Shown piece after piece: positions 53,387-61,017 of a stretch of 64,000 bases of DNA. Below the pieces are notes generated by a model, which made no database searches, had not been told where the DNA came from, and saw nothing but the letters and a program-made list of their open reading frames with translations. The stretch spans positions 62,001 through 126,000 of the forward strand of contig NZ_JACAWV010000012.1 of the NCBI RefSeq assembly GCF_013390595.1. Reading direction: 5' to 3'. Position numbers and translations under genes: made by a program. The stretch's first letter is position 1. Every line of letters begins with the position of its first letter. The DNA comes from Rhizobium sp. RM (lineage in GTDB: Bacteria > Pseudomonadota > Alphaproteobacteria > Rhizobiales > Rhizobiaceae).

Positions 53387-54855
53387 GTCAGGCCGCCGCC
53401 CATGTTTCGAGTAACGAGCGCATGAACGGATCGAGAAAGATGCAGCGTACCTGCAGCAGCTCGCTCGGTCATGGCACGCAAATAACCGCCCGGTGATGTC
53501 ACTTCCTGCATATCCTGTTTCTGAAGTGTGATGGCGATCGCCACGGCGGCCGCCTGTTTACCCATCTGATTGATGGCCCGATCGCGAGCATCCGGGGAGA
53601 TGCCGGCAATCACAGCCATCTCAGGTACGGCCCGCATCAGATCTGACCAACACGTGACGCGCAGGCCCCAAGTTTGGGTAATTACTGGCGTGGCACGCAG
53701 CAAATCTTGAAGTGCGACATGGCCATCCGTGCTCTGCACCTGCCGCTTGCCTGGCTCGGCCTCGCTGCTCAGGCTTTCTTCCAAAGCCCATTTGCTGGCG
53801 GAGCCAGCCCTATGCAGGTTGGGTAGTTCGGCGGAAGCCGAACTCCGTTCCTCCTTACCGTGTACATTGGGATAGGGGTTTGTATTCTGTATGTGCTTAT
53901 TGTTTTCGCGGTACACGCATCTTGTTTTTTCATCACTAAGGGCCTGTTTCTGGTGTTTCGCGAGGCCGCTGATTCGCTTTGCAATCCACTCCAAAAGAGC
54001 GGTCGCGCGCTTTAGGCGGATGCTTGGTGCACAAGTCGGCTTGCCCACACTTCCGATTATTCGCTGCAGGCGACGTTGGACTGAAGATGCTACTGTCGCC
54101 TCGGCACCTTCAGCTTCTTCAATGAGATTACGCACCATGCGCAAGCTCCCGCGATATCGACGCACTGCCGCGTTTGTCGCCGCTTCCTCAAGCTGCGCCG
54201 TTCTCACCAACTCTGTAAGTTCGCTGTAACGGGCAACCAGGATGCGAAGGTCAACACCGCATGCGTCAGTCGTGCCGCCGTCCAGGGAACGTTCAGAGTA
54301 CCGCTTGTAATTACCGCTATCTTTCATCGTGATTAAACCGGCATCGAAAAGCCGCGACAGAATCGCGCTTACGCGGCTCTCGGAACGACCGATCTCGAAG
54401 GATAGTTGCCGGTTGGATTTGAACACCACGGGCTGGCCGTTTTTCTCAAACGCGATTTTAGGAGCCGTGTTGATGAGGCACCTCAGCAAAGCAGTCTCGG
54501 TCGTGTTGATAAGGCCTGTACATACGAGTTTCTCGACAAGTATCGTCAGCTCGGACCGTTGAACGGTTCCGAGTTCGGCTTGCTCGGCGATCGCGACGTA
54601 GCGCACACGATCAGGCGTGATCCTGCGACCGCTTGGCCGTGGTGAGTTGATAGGTGTCCCCATTGTCGTCCCGCTTTCTAAAAGCTGTGACAAGGCAAAG
54701 AAATACCGTTCGCCGAACCGGCGTTTTATGTTTGACTTAGGGGCGGAAGGATGCGAAAAAGACTTTGCTATTAGATTTTCTACATCCAGCCGCTTCCGGA
54801 CTCGTTCGGGAGCGGTTTTTCTTTTGTGCCTGTCTGTGATCTCCATCGTGGTCAT
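53383..54855 (-). CDS. repC: Plasmid replication initiator RepC
   Basis: A protein of about 490 aa. It has the RepC N-terminal DNA-binding region (RYFFALSQLLESGTTMG further in, then ALLRCLINTAPKIAFEKNGQPVVFKSNRQLSFEIGRSESRVSAILSRLFDAGLI). The C-terminal RepC block follows: RAVPEMAVIAGISPDARDRAINQMGKQAAAVAIAITLQ ... PGGYLRAMTERAAAG. RepC is the initiator of repABC and repC-only replicons of Rhizobiales, and the origin usually lies inside or next to the gene. No repA or repB is attached, so this is a repC-only type unit. The start is uncertain (ATG 54855 or 54846; weak ribosome sites). Confidence 0.9.
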   Translation of the reverse strand: MTTMEITDRHKRKTAPERVRKRLDVENLIAKSFSHPSAPKSNIKRRFGERYFFALSQLLESGTTMGTPINSPRPSGRRITPDRVRYVAIAEQAELGTVQRSELTILVEKLVCTGLINTTETALLRCLINTAPKIAFEKNGQPVVFKSNRQLSFEIGRSESRVSAILSRLFDAGLITMKDSGNYKRYSERSLDGGTTDACGVDLRILVARYSELTELVRTAQLEEAATNAAVRRYRGSLRMVRNLIEEAEGAEATVASSVQRRLQRIIGSVGKPTCAPSIRLKRATALLEWIAKRISGLAKHQKQALSDEKTRCVYRENNKHIQNTNPYPNVHGKEERSSASAELPNLHRAGSASKWALEESLSSEAEPGKRQVQSTDGHVALQDLLRATPVITQTWGLRVTCWSDLMRAVPEMAVIAGISPDARDRAINQMGKQAAAVAIAITLQKQDMQEVTSPGGYLRAMTERAAAGTLHLSRSVHALVTRNMGGGLT

Positions 54856-55155
54856 GATCAAGCATCGGACAGCGATTCCGCCCGAGCGCAGCGCACCATA
54901 TTAAACCATAATAGCGTTATCAAATCTTTCTTCGATTTTGCCTGTAAAAACCGCGGTGAGGGCGAAAAGGCCCGCATTATCATGGATACCGCGGAAACAT
55001 AGTCACTCCAGCGATCTCAAACGCCGTTCTCAATTGCCAACGTCAGTAAAAAGCAAATGTTTTTTAATCGCCTTTTATGTTTATTTCCGCATGTGACGCA
55101 TGGTGGAGCATACTAGAAAGCCAAAAAAGGTTTCTGCGCGAGACGTTTGAAAGAC

Positions 55156-55184
55156 TTGGAAAGGGAGATGAAACTGATTATATT
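55156..55184 (+). promoter_or_regulatory. Sigma70-type promoter of the candidate antisense RNA
   Basis: TTGGAA at 55156-55161 and TATATT at 55179-55184 with an ideal 17-bp spacer. Predicted transcription start near 55191, running opposite to repC. Confidence 0.6.
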
Positions 55185-55190
55185 GAGTTC

Positions 55191-55282
55191 AGGAGTGAAG
55201 CGCCGGGTTTCCCCGACGCTCCGTTTCCTAGGATATGAATTGAACCCGGATCGTGAGTGACCAGCTCTTCCGGGTTCTTTTC
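55191..55282 (+). ncRNA. Candidate antisense (ctRNA-like) regulator of repC
   Basis: About 90 nt from the predicted start to a terminator. It contains a hairpin (about 55198-55219) and a terminal stem AACCCGGA (55243-55250) pairing with TCCGGGTT (55269-55276), followed by CTTTTC. It is transcribed against the repC leader and overlaps nearly all of the leader ORF 55228-55317. repABC plasmids carry an analogous small antisense RNA ahead of repC. Family membership is inferred from place, size and structure only. Confidence 0.55.
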
Positions 55283-55317
55283 ATTTCTAGGGTAACGCTA
55301 ATGGGCATAAGCCACAT
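55228..55317 (-). CDS. Leader peptide ORF upstream of repC
   Basis: 29 codons from ATG 55317, with a perfect AAGGAGG seven bases upstream, the strongest ribosome site in the region. It begins MWLMPISVTLEMKRTRKSW and ends at TAG 55228. It lies about 370 bp ahead of repC on the same strand and is almost fully covered by the antisense RNA candidate. It may serve as a translated leader whose ribosome loading affects RepC synthesis, as with tap in IncFII plasmids. The peptide itself may have no function. Confidence 0.5.
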   Translation of the reverse strand: MWLMPISVTLEMKRTRKSWSLTIRVQFIS

Positions 55318-55894
55318 TTTGCTACCTCCTTTTGAGAACGAGGCCATTGCCTCGGCCAGAGTGGCCAATCCTCTCTGGTTGCGCGGGCTGGCTCCGCGCT
55401 TGCTGCTTCCGCTCTCAAAACTCGTTGCCTAGGGCTATACCGCCCTTGCTCTCAAATCAATGCTCAACCTATCGCTTGAAACAGCGCCAAATGTTGGGCG
55501 CGCGCCATTACACGAACGAGTTCGACTGGCCGACATACTGACTCTCCTACAGGCGCCTCAAGCCTCGATAAATAGGAACGCGCGAGTTCCGTGGTGCTCG
55601 CTCCGAATTCCAAGATTCCGACCCATATGTGAGCGGAGGCAACCAGAGTCCAGCAGCGGAAGAGGGAACCATCCTTTTCCTTCTGGGAGGGGAGAGTAAT
55701 GCATACGAATGGAACGCATTCCATGGGACGAGCATGAGACTTATTGCACCTCGTCAATTTAAGAAGAACCAGAATTAGCCAAGGCGGAACTAAACAAAGC
55801 ACAGATGCTTTGTTATAGAACTGACCTATTAACTAGCGACACTACTTAGTTCGGATTCAGGTATTCATTTTTTAATTGAGGGTGGAGAAATCAT

Positions 55895-56059
55895 TTGAGA
55901 TACGCAGTCGTCAGGAAAGGCGCCGACAAAGAAGAAATCGTCTTTGAAGAAGACAACATCACTTTGTGCTTCGGCTGGATCAGGAAACAACTCAAAACAC
56001 TAGATCAGGAAGCCGGCGACGACTTCATTGTGATAGACCGGGATTTCGAAAAAACCTGA
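55895..56059 (+). CDS. Small hypothetical protein (TTG start)
   Basis: 54 aa from TTG 55895 with GGTGGAG eight bases upstream. The sequence is globular-looking and charged (RYAVVRKGADKEEIVFEED, TLCFGWIRKQLKTLD, ending DDFIVIDRDFEKT), with an alternating strand-helix-strand pattern. No family recognised. Codon use is like that of a real gene. Confidence 0.55.
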   Translation: MRYAVVRKGADKEEIVFEEDNITLCFGWIRKQLKTLDQEAGDDFIVIDRDFEKT

Positions 56060-56420
56060 CGAAGCGCCCGCGCGGAAAGAAGCTTCCTCTTTGGCCGCTA
56101 CTCTAGCCGGCTAGGTCGTCGATTTTGATGCCGAAAGGGTGCGAAGGAAAGAAAACTAGGAGCAGTTTGTGTAAGATTGCTACCTTTCGGGGGACGCTTT
56201 CGTTCCTTCGCAGCGCACTCGTAGCGCGCTTCTCCGCAGTCTACAAGAAATTCGCGTACCGCGAGCGGGGCTTTGCCCCGCCCCTTCAGTTCGGCCGCGG
56301 TCGCGTCCGGAGCCTCCGCCGTCACTTCGGCGCTTTGGTGAGCACGTTCTGGCTCCGGCTCAAACCAAGGGCATGGAGGGAAGACGATGATCAATGAAAT
56401 TCAGATGCTCTCTGACAGAA
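56060..56420. other. Intergenic region with GC-rich hairpin
   Basis: 361 bp. It carries a perfect hairpin GCGGGGC-ttt-GCCCCGC at 56265-56281. Frames on both strands (minus 56098-56394, plus 56125-56397) overlap each other and lack ribosome sites. Confidence 0.45.
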
Positions 56421-56702
56421 CTAGTCGACCACCAGGCCGATGAGTTTGCGGTCCACGGCGCACGCTTCGATGATGGTGAGCTCGCCGTTCAGAACCCCAA
56501 CCATTTCCGCAGCCGTCAGCGCACGAAAATTATAGCGGTAAAGCGCCATAGCCGTCATTTCAGGTTGGTCGTCGGCCTCGAGCCGCTTGACCTCAGCACG
56601 CTGGTCCAAGGCAGCTTGCCGGCATGCTTCTTCCGTATATGCGAAATAGAGGCTTTCGTCAGAACCTGGCGTGATCTGATATGCCCAAAGCTCAAATTCC
56701 AT
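56421..56702 (-). CDS. Small hypothetical plasmid protein
   Basis: A protein of 93 aa beginning MEFELWAYQITPGSDESLYF. It is acidic and predicted mostly helical with a beta start, and contains EEACRQAALDQRAEVKRLEADDQ. No family recognised. The composition is clearly protein-like. It lies alone between the repC control region and the DUF932 operon on the same strand as both. Confidence 0.6.
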   Translation of the reverse strand: MEFELWAYQITPGSDESLYFAYTEEACRQAALDQRAEVKRLEADDQPEMTAMALYRYNFRALTAAEMVGVLNGELTIIEACAVDRKLIGLVVD

Positions 56703-57097
56703 TCAGCTGCCCTCCATGAATCGACGCATCAGATCGCGCTCATCATGCAAACTGAACATTATGGAAATTCAACAAAGCGGGCGGGTGGGGAGTTCGAGGG
56801 GCGGGGCTTCAGGGGAGCCCTTCGAAGGTGGCCGGGTTCCTCGTAAACCCGGCCGGTGGTCCCGCCGTATCTCCTGCAGTTCCACTGCCTCTCACCTAAG
56901 CGAAAATTTTCGCGGGGCAAGTGCCTGATGTTGCAGAACACGAGTAATTGGCGCACTGTAGAGCTAGAAGGGAACGTGGGTGCCAGCCCAAACGCCTTTT
57001 GGCGATTGCAGTCATCTGCAGACGCGTACCAAAGGCCGAACGCGACCCAAGTGTTTGTGAGACACGTCGCGTTCGGCCTTCGCTTTTCTAATGGTCT
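56703..57097. other. Intergenic region with two strong hairpins
   Basis: 395 bp. A stem of GGCCGGGTT and AACCCGGCC at 56830-56854, and a much longer terminator hairpin at 57032-57080 (listed). The plus-strand frames here run through the hairpins and are not supported. Confidence 0.5.
57032..57080 (-). terminator. Strong intrinsic terminator of the DUF932 operon
   Basis: A 15-bp perfect stem, AAGGCCGAACGCGAC with GTCGCGTTCGGCCTT, with an additional inner GTGT/ACAC pair. It begins 18 bases after the stop at 57098. The minus-strand side ends in only UUU; the plus side is followed by CGCTTTTC, so it may be bidirectional. Confidence 0.75.
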
Positions 57098-57409
57098 CTA
57101 GCAGTAGATTTCAGCGGTCAATCCGCTGAGTTGCGACAGATGCGCTCCAACCTTCCGCGCCAATTCTAGCGTGTCGCAATCGGTTATGGCCTCGCATCCG
57201 CCTGCGGTCAAATGGCCGTAAACCGTGAAAAACTCCGCCTCGTCACGTGACATGCCGCCAACAATCGATGTTTCGTTGGTGCCTTCTTCCGCGACGTTGA
57301 CGCAATCGCTAATTTCGAGACCATTGAACAAGCGCCAATCCGGCTCCGCATAACCCGTACAGCAGTTGAAAAGCTCGGAAAGGGTGAATGGAGAGGTGGG
57401 GCGCATCAA
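57098..57409 (-). CDS. Hypothetical protein, second gene of the DUF932 operon
   Basis: A protein of 103 aa starting MMRPTSPFTLSELFNCCTGY, with acidic composition and several cysteines (CC near residue 17, C in ISDCVN, C in GGCEAITDCDT, C-terminal Cys). YGHLTAGGCEAITDCDTLEL looks like a small alpha/beta domain. The ATG overlaps the DUF932 stop by four bases (ATGA), so it is co-translated. No family recognised. Confidence 0.7.
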   Translation of the reverse strand: MMRPTSPFTLSELFNCCTGYAEPDWRLFNGLEISDCVNVAEEGTNETSIVGGMSRDEAEFFTVYGHLTAGGCEAITDCDTLELARKVGAHLSQLSGLTAEIYC

Positions 57410-58260
57410 CGTGCGCCCTTCAATTCAGCCATCTTGGCTCCAAGATGCCACAGGGCTTTGTTCAGCTTGATATCCTGATCGATACCCGTCACGGCGCGAG
57501 ACTTCACCTTGCGAGGCCGTCCAAGGTCATCGCGACCATAAGCCCTGATGCCGCCCTTAATGGCGTTTTCTTGGACAACATTCCATGTCGTCCAGAGGTC
57601 ATCGCCAAGGTCTCCGGTGCGGCGCTGCGTCAAAAGCTGCGCTGGCTTGATCGGTGTTGTCGTGTCGCCACCGGCATCACCAAACCGGAGCATGTGGGCG
57701 CTCTGCGCGAGAATTTCTTTCTCTTCGCTGTTAAGACGCAGGCTAGACCAGTCTTGCGGGGCCACCAGCGCGGTTTCAGCGGCTTTTAGAACCGTGTAGG
57801 TCGCATCGATGACTTTACCCTGTACGTCGCCAGAATGACGGACTTTGGTCTCTTCAATCGTGCCGGTCTGCGTGACAAGCGAGTTGAGGCAACGGATGCG
57901 GAACAATCCGGCCATCAATTCATAGGCGCTGGTGCCGTCGTTGGCGTTCTTCAGGAGGATTTCGCAAACAGTATCGCCGACATGATAGGTTTTGCCATCA
58001 TCGACGCGGCGAAGGCGGATGAGGTGCTTTGTGAAGTCTGCCTTGCCTTCAGTACGGGTGGCAGATTGCTTTGCGCCAACTGGTACGAAGCCTTCAGCCG
58101 TCAACGCCCGCAGGATCTCAATCGTCGGGATTGGCTGGAAGCGCTCGGAGCGGCTTTCATGTGCGGACGTCGCAAAGATAGACGGTGCGATGTTGCGCAT
58201 TTCGTCCTCGGTCATAGCGCGGCCTGTGTCGAAACGTGCAGTGTGCGTGTAAACGGTCAT
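57406..58260 (-). CDS. DUF932 domain protein (plasmid/phage type)
   Basis: A protein of 284 aa. The DUF932 core is visible in RFQPIPTIEILRALTAEGFVPVGAKQS, HLIRLRR, EILLKNANDGTSAYELMAGLFRIRCLNSLV and TLWNVVQENAIKGG-like segments (WTTWNVVQENAIKGGIRAYG). The family is widespread on plasmids and phages with no proven activity. The start at 58260 is preceded by GGAGAA inside the repeated structured leader. It heads a two-gene operon. Confidence 0.88.
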   Translation of the reverse strand: MTVYTHTARFDTGRAMTEDEMRNIAPSIFATSAHESRSERFQPIPTIEILRALTAEGFVPVGAKQSATRTEGKADFTKHLIRLRRVDDGKTYHVGDTVCEILLKNANDGTSAYELMAGLFRIRCLNSLVTQTGTIEETKVRHSGDVQGKVIDATYTVLKAAETALVAPQDWSSLRLNSEEKEILAQSAHMLRFGDAGGDTTTPIKPAQLLTQRRTGDLGDDLWTTWNVVQENAIKGGIRAYGRDDLGRPRKVKSRAVTGIDQDIKLNKALWHLGAKMAELKGAR

Positions 58261-58266
58261 AACAAA

Positions 58267-58848
58267 TTCTCCAACGGTTCCCGAAATCCGAGAAGCAAGC
58301 CCCGCAGTGGGCGAAGCCTTCGCCCACCGTTCCGGTGGATGTGCCCCTCACATCCACCGGAACGAAGGGGGAAGGGCGAAGCCCGCTCCCCGTTGGTGCG
58401 CGGGGCTAGTCATGGGTCCGGCTGGCTGAAAAACGGAAGGTTCGCCGCCCTGGCGGTGAAAGCCGTTTTTCTGACAGACGGACAGGCGATAGCCTGCCTG
58501 CCCATTGGCGAGACCTGCGAACCATCGTAGAGCGGGAAATCAGACAGGGAGAAACGGCATTAAGCGCAGCGTATGCTCATTGCGAATGAGACCGCTCACG
58601 CGGTCGCTTTATTCCTTCGGGACAAGTGATCGTAACCGGAACGGCGGAGACGGCCGAACGGGCGGCTCCGGAGCGAAGCCATAGAGCGCGGTCGCGAAGC
58701 GATGGCCCCTCGCTGCCACAAGTCGTCGGTGTTAAGGCACAATTCCCATTCGTGTCAGAAAGTGGTACACAACAATCATTGGCACCAATCGATTGTGTAG
58801 GCGGTGGCAACTGAGGGTTAGTATGTGCTCCCGCCTGCTGAATGGAGG
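58267..58848. repeat. Duplicated bidirectional leader/control module, copy 1
   Basis: About 580 bp that recurs at 63176-63755 in the same orientation with most bases identical by eye. The central part around 58720-58790 is the most diverged. It separates DUF932 (left, minus strand) from a small plus-strand gene. It contains paired hairpins next to the DUF932 start, a GAAAAACGG/CCGTTTTTC stem, GACCGC-tcac-GCGGTC, and at the right end a conserved GTAGGCGGTGGCAACTGAGG stretch leading to a GGAGG site. Confidence 0.9.
58307..58364 (-). promoter_or_regulatory. Tandem hairpins in the DUF932 5' leader (repeat copy 1)
   Basis: Two abutting perfect stems: GTGGGCGAA-gcc-TTCGCCCAC (58307-58327) and a 16-bp stem with arms at 58328-58343 and 58349-58364 and a 5-base loop. 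They lie 47-104 bases ahead of the DUF932 start codon, in the predicted untranslated leader. There is no U tract, so they look like a leader structure rather than a terminator. Confidence 0.7.
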
Positions 58849-58860
58849 GGGCTGCGCTTC

Positions 58861-59157
58861 ATGTCTAACCCATCAGAAATTGACGTTCCGCCGTTTCAGG
58901 ACCCACTCGAAGATTGGGCTTCCCTGTTTTCATCGTCCCCAGAGATCCAGCGCAAACTGATCGACCTCACTATCGCGAAGACGATTGATGCTGTCCCAGA
59001 GATAATCGATGCGGACGACGTAGAGCGACCGGTATTCACGATCATGCGCTCAATTGCTCTGGAAGAGTTCGGTATTGACGCTGGAAATCATCACAATGGA
59101 GAAAGGAATGGGCATGAACGCCGAAACCATTCTCGTCGTGGTACTGGTTCTTCTTAA
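58861..59157 (+). CDS. Small protein resembling an isolated sigma-factor region 2 (paralogue 1)
   Basis: 98 aa from ATG 58861 with GGAGGGGG upstream. The core DPLEDWASLFSSSPEIQRKL, then LTIAKTIDAVPEIID and FTIMRSIALEEFG, follows the pattern of ECF sigma region 2 (helix, D/E-L-x-x-x-T-x-x-x-A helix, then F-x-I-x-R-x). The DNA-reading part of region 2 and all of region 4 are missing. The tail is Asn/His/Arg rich. A paralogue with the same spacing lies at 63763. Function unknown. Sigma-like resemblance is my reading, not a database hit. Confidence 0.65.
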   Translation: MSNPSEIDVPPFQDPLEDWASLFSSSPEIQRKLIDLTIAKTIDAVPEIIDADDVERPVFTIMRSIALEEFGIDAGNHHNGERNGHERRNHSRRGTGSS

Positions 59158-59221
59158 CGTAATTGTTGTTTGTTTTGTTGGTGCTGTCGCATTCGAGTTT
59201 ATCGGTCCGTTAGCCCGCTAG
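59114..59221 (+). CDS. Small single-helix membrane protein
   Basis: 35 aa from ATG 59114 with AAGGA seven bases upstream; ATG 59108 is an alternative. A hydrophobic helix (ILVVVLVLLNVIVVCFVGA) is flanked by MNAET and a short tail ending GPLAR. It overlaps the end of the preceding small gene by 44 bases in another frame and the convergent ligase stop by 12 bases. Function unknown. Confidence 0.5.
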   Translation: MNAETILVVVLVLLNVIVVCFVGAVAFEFIGPLAR

Positions 59222-60277
59222 ATCGTCCGGCGACAAATGATCGACACGGAATACGTCTGCATTGTCCTGGATTTCTCGGATACCCTTGAACGAGGCCTGA
59301 CGCAGCTTACCTGCAGTCGTCCACCCTCGAAAATTGACCTCCGCGATGATGGTGGGTTCAGCCCATACCACGCTTGTCCGCGTGCCGGTGTAACGCACTG
59401 GCGACCGCTTTGCTTTCAGCCGGTCCAACATCTTACGCAGGTCGAGCGCCTGTTTTTGCTTGAAGCCCGTCCCGACTGAACCGACGTAGAAAAGCTCCTC
59501 ACCTTTGTAAGCAGCCAGCAACAGCGCTCCAATACCTCCTAACCCGCTGGAAGCGGGTTCGTAGCCGACGACAAAGAAGCTTTCGCTTTGGACGCATTTG
59601 ATTTTGAGCCAATCGCCATGTCGGCCGGATCGATAGGGGCTATCGCGATGCTTCGCGATAATCCCCTCGAGGCCAAAGTTGCAGGCGGATGCGAGAAGCT
59701 CAACGCCTTCCGCTTCGATGGTCTCAGAAAACATGATGCCAGGTGTCTCTGCGGGAATGAGATCCTCGAGCATGTGTCTACGTGAGGTTAGCTCAACATT
59801 CCGTAGATCGTGGCCGTCGAAATAGAGGAGGTCGAAGGCGACGAAAATTGCGTCTGACGACGACGCCTTACCCGAAGCCCCTCCGAGCGATTTTTGCAAA
59901 AGAGCGAAATCGGACCGTCCCTGTTCGTCCAGGACAACCGCCTCGCCATCGATGATAGCGCTGGCAATCGGCAGCCTCTCGACAGCAGCCTTGATAATCG
60001 GAAACCGGTGCGTCCAGTCGTGACCACTCTTGGTAAGAATACGGATGCCGGTGTGCTCGATGTGGACGGCGATCCGATAGCCGTCCCATTTCACCTCGAA
60101 ATCCCACTCATCGCCCTTGGGCGGTTTTGATTTGAGCAGGGCAAGCGATGGCTCGATCCGCGCTGGCATCGGATCAAGATGAAGGTTCGGCTGCGCTGGA
60201 TCGCGCTTACGCCGAGCCTTTGAGCGCAGCGGTTCGTCATGCCTCAGAAGAGGCTGTGCGGTTTTGGGCTTCTTCAT
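59210..60277 (-). CDS. ATP-dependent DNA ligase, LigD ligase-domain type
   Basis: A protein of 355 aa from ATG 60277. The nucleotidyltransferase motif I lysine is in FEVKWDGYRI near residue 62. Motif III is around FVAFDLLYFDG, motif IV in LEGIIAKHRDSPYRSGR, and motif V in WLKIKC. An OB-fold domain follows (FVVGYEPASSGLGGIGALLLAAY). It has only the ligase module, without the primase and phosphoesterase parts of full LigD, as is common for extra LigD paralogues on rhizobial plasmids. It probably serves end joining with a Ku encoded elsewhere. No ku gene is in the window. Confidence 0.92.
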   Translation of the reverse strand: MKKPKTAQPLLRHDEPLRSKARRKRDPAQPNLHLDPMPARIEPSLALLKSKPPKGDEWDFEVKWDGYRIAVHIEHTGIRILTKSGHDWTHRFPIIKAAVERLPIASAIIDGEAVVLDEQGRSDFALLQKSLGGASGKASSSDAIFVAFDLLYFDGHDLRNVELTSRRHMLEDLIPAETPGIMFSETIEAEGVELLASACNFGLEGIIAKHRDSPYRSGRHGDWLKIKCVQSESFFVVGYEPASSGLGGIGALLLAAYKGEELFYVGSVGTGFKQKQALDLRKMLDRLKAKRSPVRYTGTRTSVVWAEPTIIAEVNFRGWTTAGKLRQASFKGIREIQDNADVFRVDHLSPDDLAG

Positions 60278-60356
60278 AGGCCCATAATAGCACGAAGCTT
60301 TTACAACTCCTTTCCATCGTTCATACTTCTCGGGGAGCAGAGGGGAGTGCGACCGC

Positions 60357-60638
60357 TTGACCAAATTGCTTGAAAACGAACGAGAGTCGGCCGACACCTT
60401 TGCTCGCCTATCTGGCTACGCCACTTGGGAAAGGGCCGTCCATGCGGCAAAAGCAAACCTGTCCGTGAAAGCCTCAATACCCATCGGCGGAGATACAGGC
60501 TTTGGTATCGCGGTAATGTCCCTTCTTGCAAAAAGGGTGGGGTTGGAATTGGTTTGCCTTGGCAGCGAACTCACGCAGGCTGGCGAAAATGAACTTTGGC
60601 AACTTGTGAACCCACAGCAGCGCGGTACCGTGCAGTAG
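60357..60638 (+). CDS. Hypothetical protein (TTG start)
   Basis: A frame of 93 codons from TTG 60357, with GGGGAG nine bases upstream, divergent from the ligase gene. LENERESADTFARLSGYATWE and GGDTGFGIAVMSLLAKRVGLEL look like a small alpha/beta protein. No family recognised. The start is the weak point. Confidence 0.45.
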   Translation: MTKLLENERESADTFARLSGYATWERAVHAAKANLSVKASIPIGGDTGFGIAVMSLLAKRVGLELVCLGSELTQAGENELWQLVNPQQRGTVQ

Positions 60639-60669
60639 TACAATGTTCACGGCTTTCAGAGGTCGCGTA

Positions 60670-60876
60670 ATGGCTAAGAACGTCTACAATTTCAGGCGCA
60701 TAAAGTGGGGAGACCCAAGACCGAAACTCAAAGTGCTAGCTGAAGACCTGAAGCAAAAATCATGGATGGAGCGCCTGTCGAGCCTGTCGTTCGCCGCCCT
60801 CGTCCTCTCCCTCGCAACTCTGGCTTTCATTACAAGCGTCGTCATCGCCCACCTTCTGATCCGGTTCCCGTCCTGA
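60670..60876 (+). CDS. Small membrane protein, single C-terminal helix
   Basis: 68 aa from ATG 60670 with AGAGG upstream. A basic cytoplasmic part (YNFRRIKWGDPRPKLKVLAE) leads to one helix (SSLSFAALVLSLATLAFITS). It follows the previous ORF after 31 bases and could be co-transcribed. Function unknown. Confidence 0.6.
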   Translation: MAKNVYNFRRIKWGDPRPKLKVLAEDLKQKSWMERLSSLSFAALVLSLATLAFITSVVIAHLLIRFPS

Positions 60877-60909
60877 ATTGGTGAACTCAACCATTTGCGG
60901 ATTACGCAG

Positions 60910-60936
60910 AAAAAAGGGGCCGTCACAGACGGTCCC
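60910..60936. terminator. Hairpin with U6 tract on the minus strand
   Basis: GGGGCCGTC-aca-GACGGTCCC forms a nine-base stem (one G.U on the plus strand). Read leftwards it is followed by six U, so it should stop transcripts coming from the ParB-like region or an antisense RNA. Read rightwards it may end the 60670-60876 message. Confidence 0.7.
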
Positions 60937-61017
60937 TTCGTTCTCGCTCCAGGCAATCGCAAGCAATTGCTGTCGATTGGTCGCCTGAGCAGGTTCAACA
61001 TGGGACAGGAGTTGAAA

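Larger units (their letters stand above)
54856..55894. other. repC upstream control region
   Basis: 1.04 kb without a large gene. It contains an AT-rich block (about 55045-55090, runs such as TTTTTTAAT and TTTTATGTTTATTT), the antisense RNA candidate and the leader ORF listed separately. A further pair of long-range arms, TTTTGAGA (about 55330) and TCTCAAAA (about 55412), encloses small hairpins such as GAGGC-catt-GCCTC. The stretch 55450-55890 shows nothing I can name. Confidence 0.5.

Noticed and set aside
53383..54855. Complete repABC operon
   Set aside because: No RepA or RepB coding sequence lies upstream of repC; the 1 kb upstream holds only small elements.
56098..56394. 98-codon minus-strand ORF and 90-codon plus-strand ORF in the same place
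   Set aside because: They overlap each other, start at weak codons without ribosome sites and run through a GC-rich hairpin. Neither shows a domain.
56856..57101. 81-codon plus-strand ORF
   Set aside because: It reads through the entire 15-bp terminator hairpin at 57032-57080 and has no ribosome site.
58790..58816. Possible sigma54 promoter (TTGGCAC followed by TTGT) at the right end of the repeat
   Set aside because: The GG and the second element are 12 bases apart instead of 10 in both copies, and the GC of the -12 element is missing.
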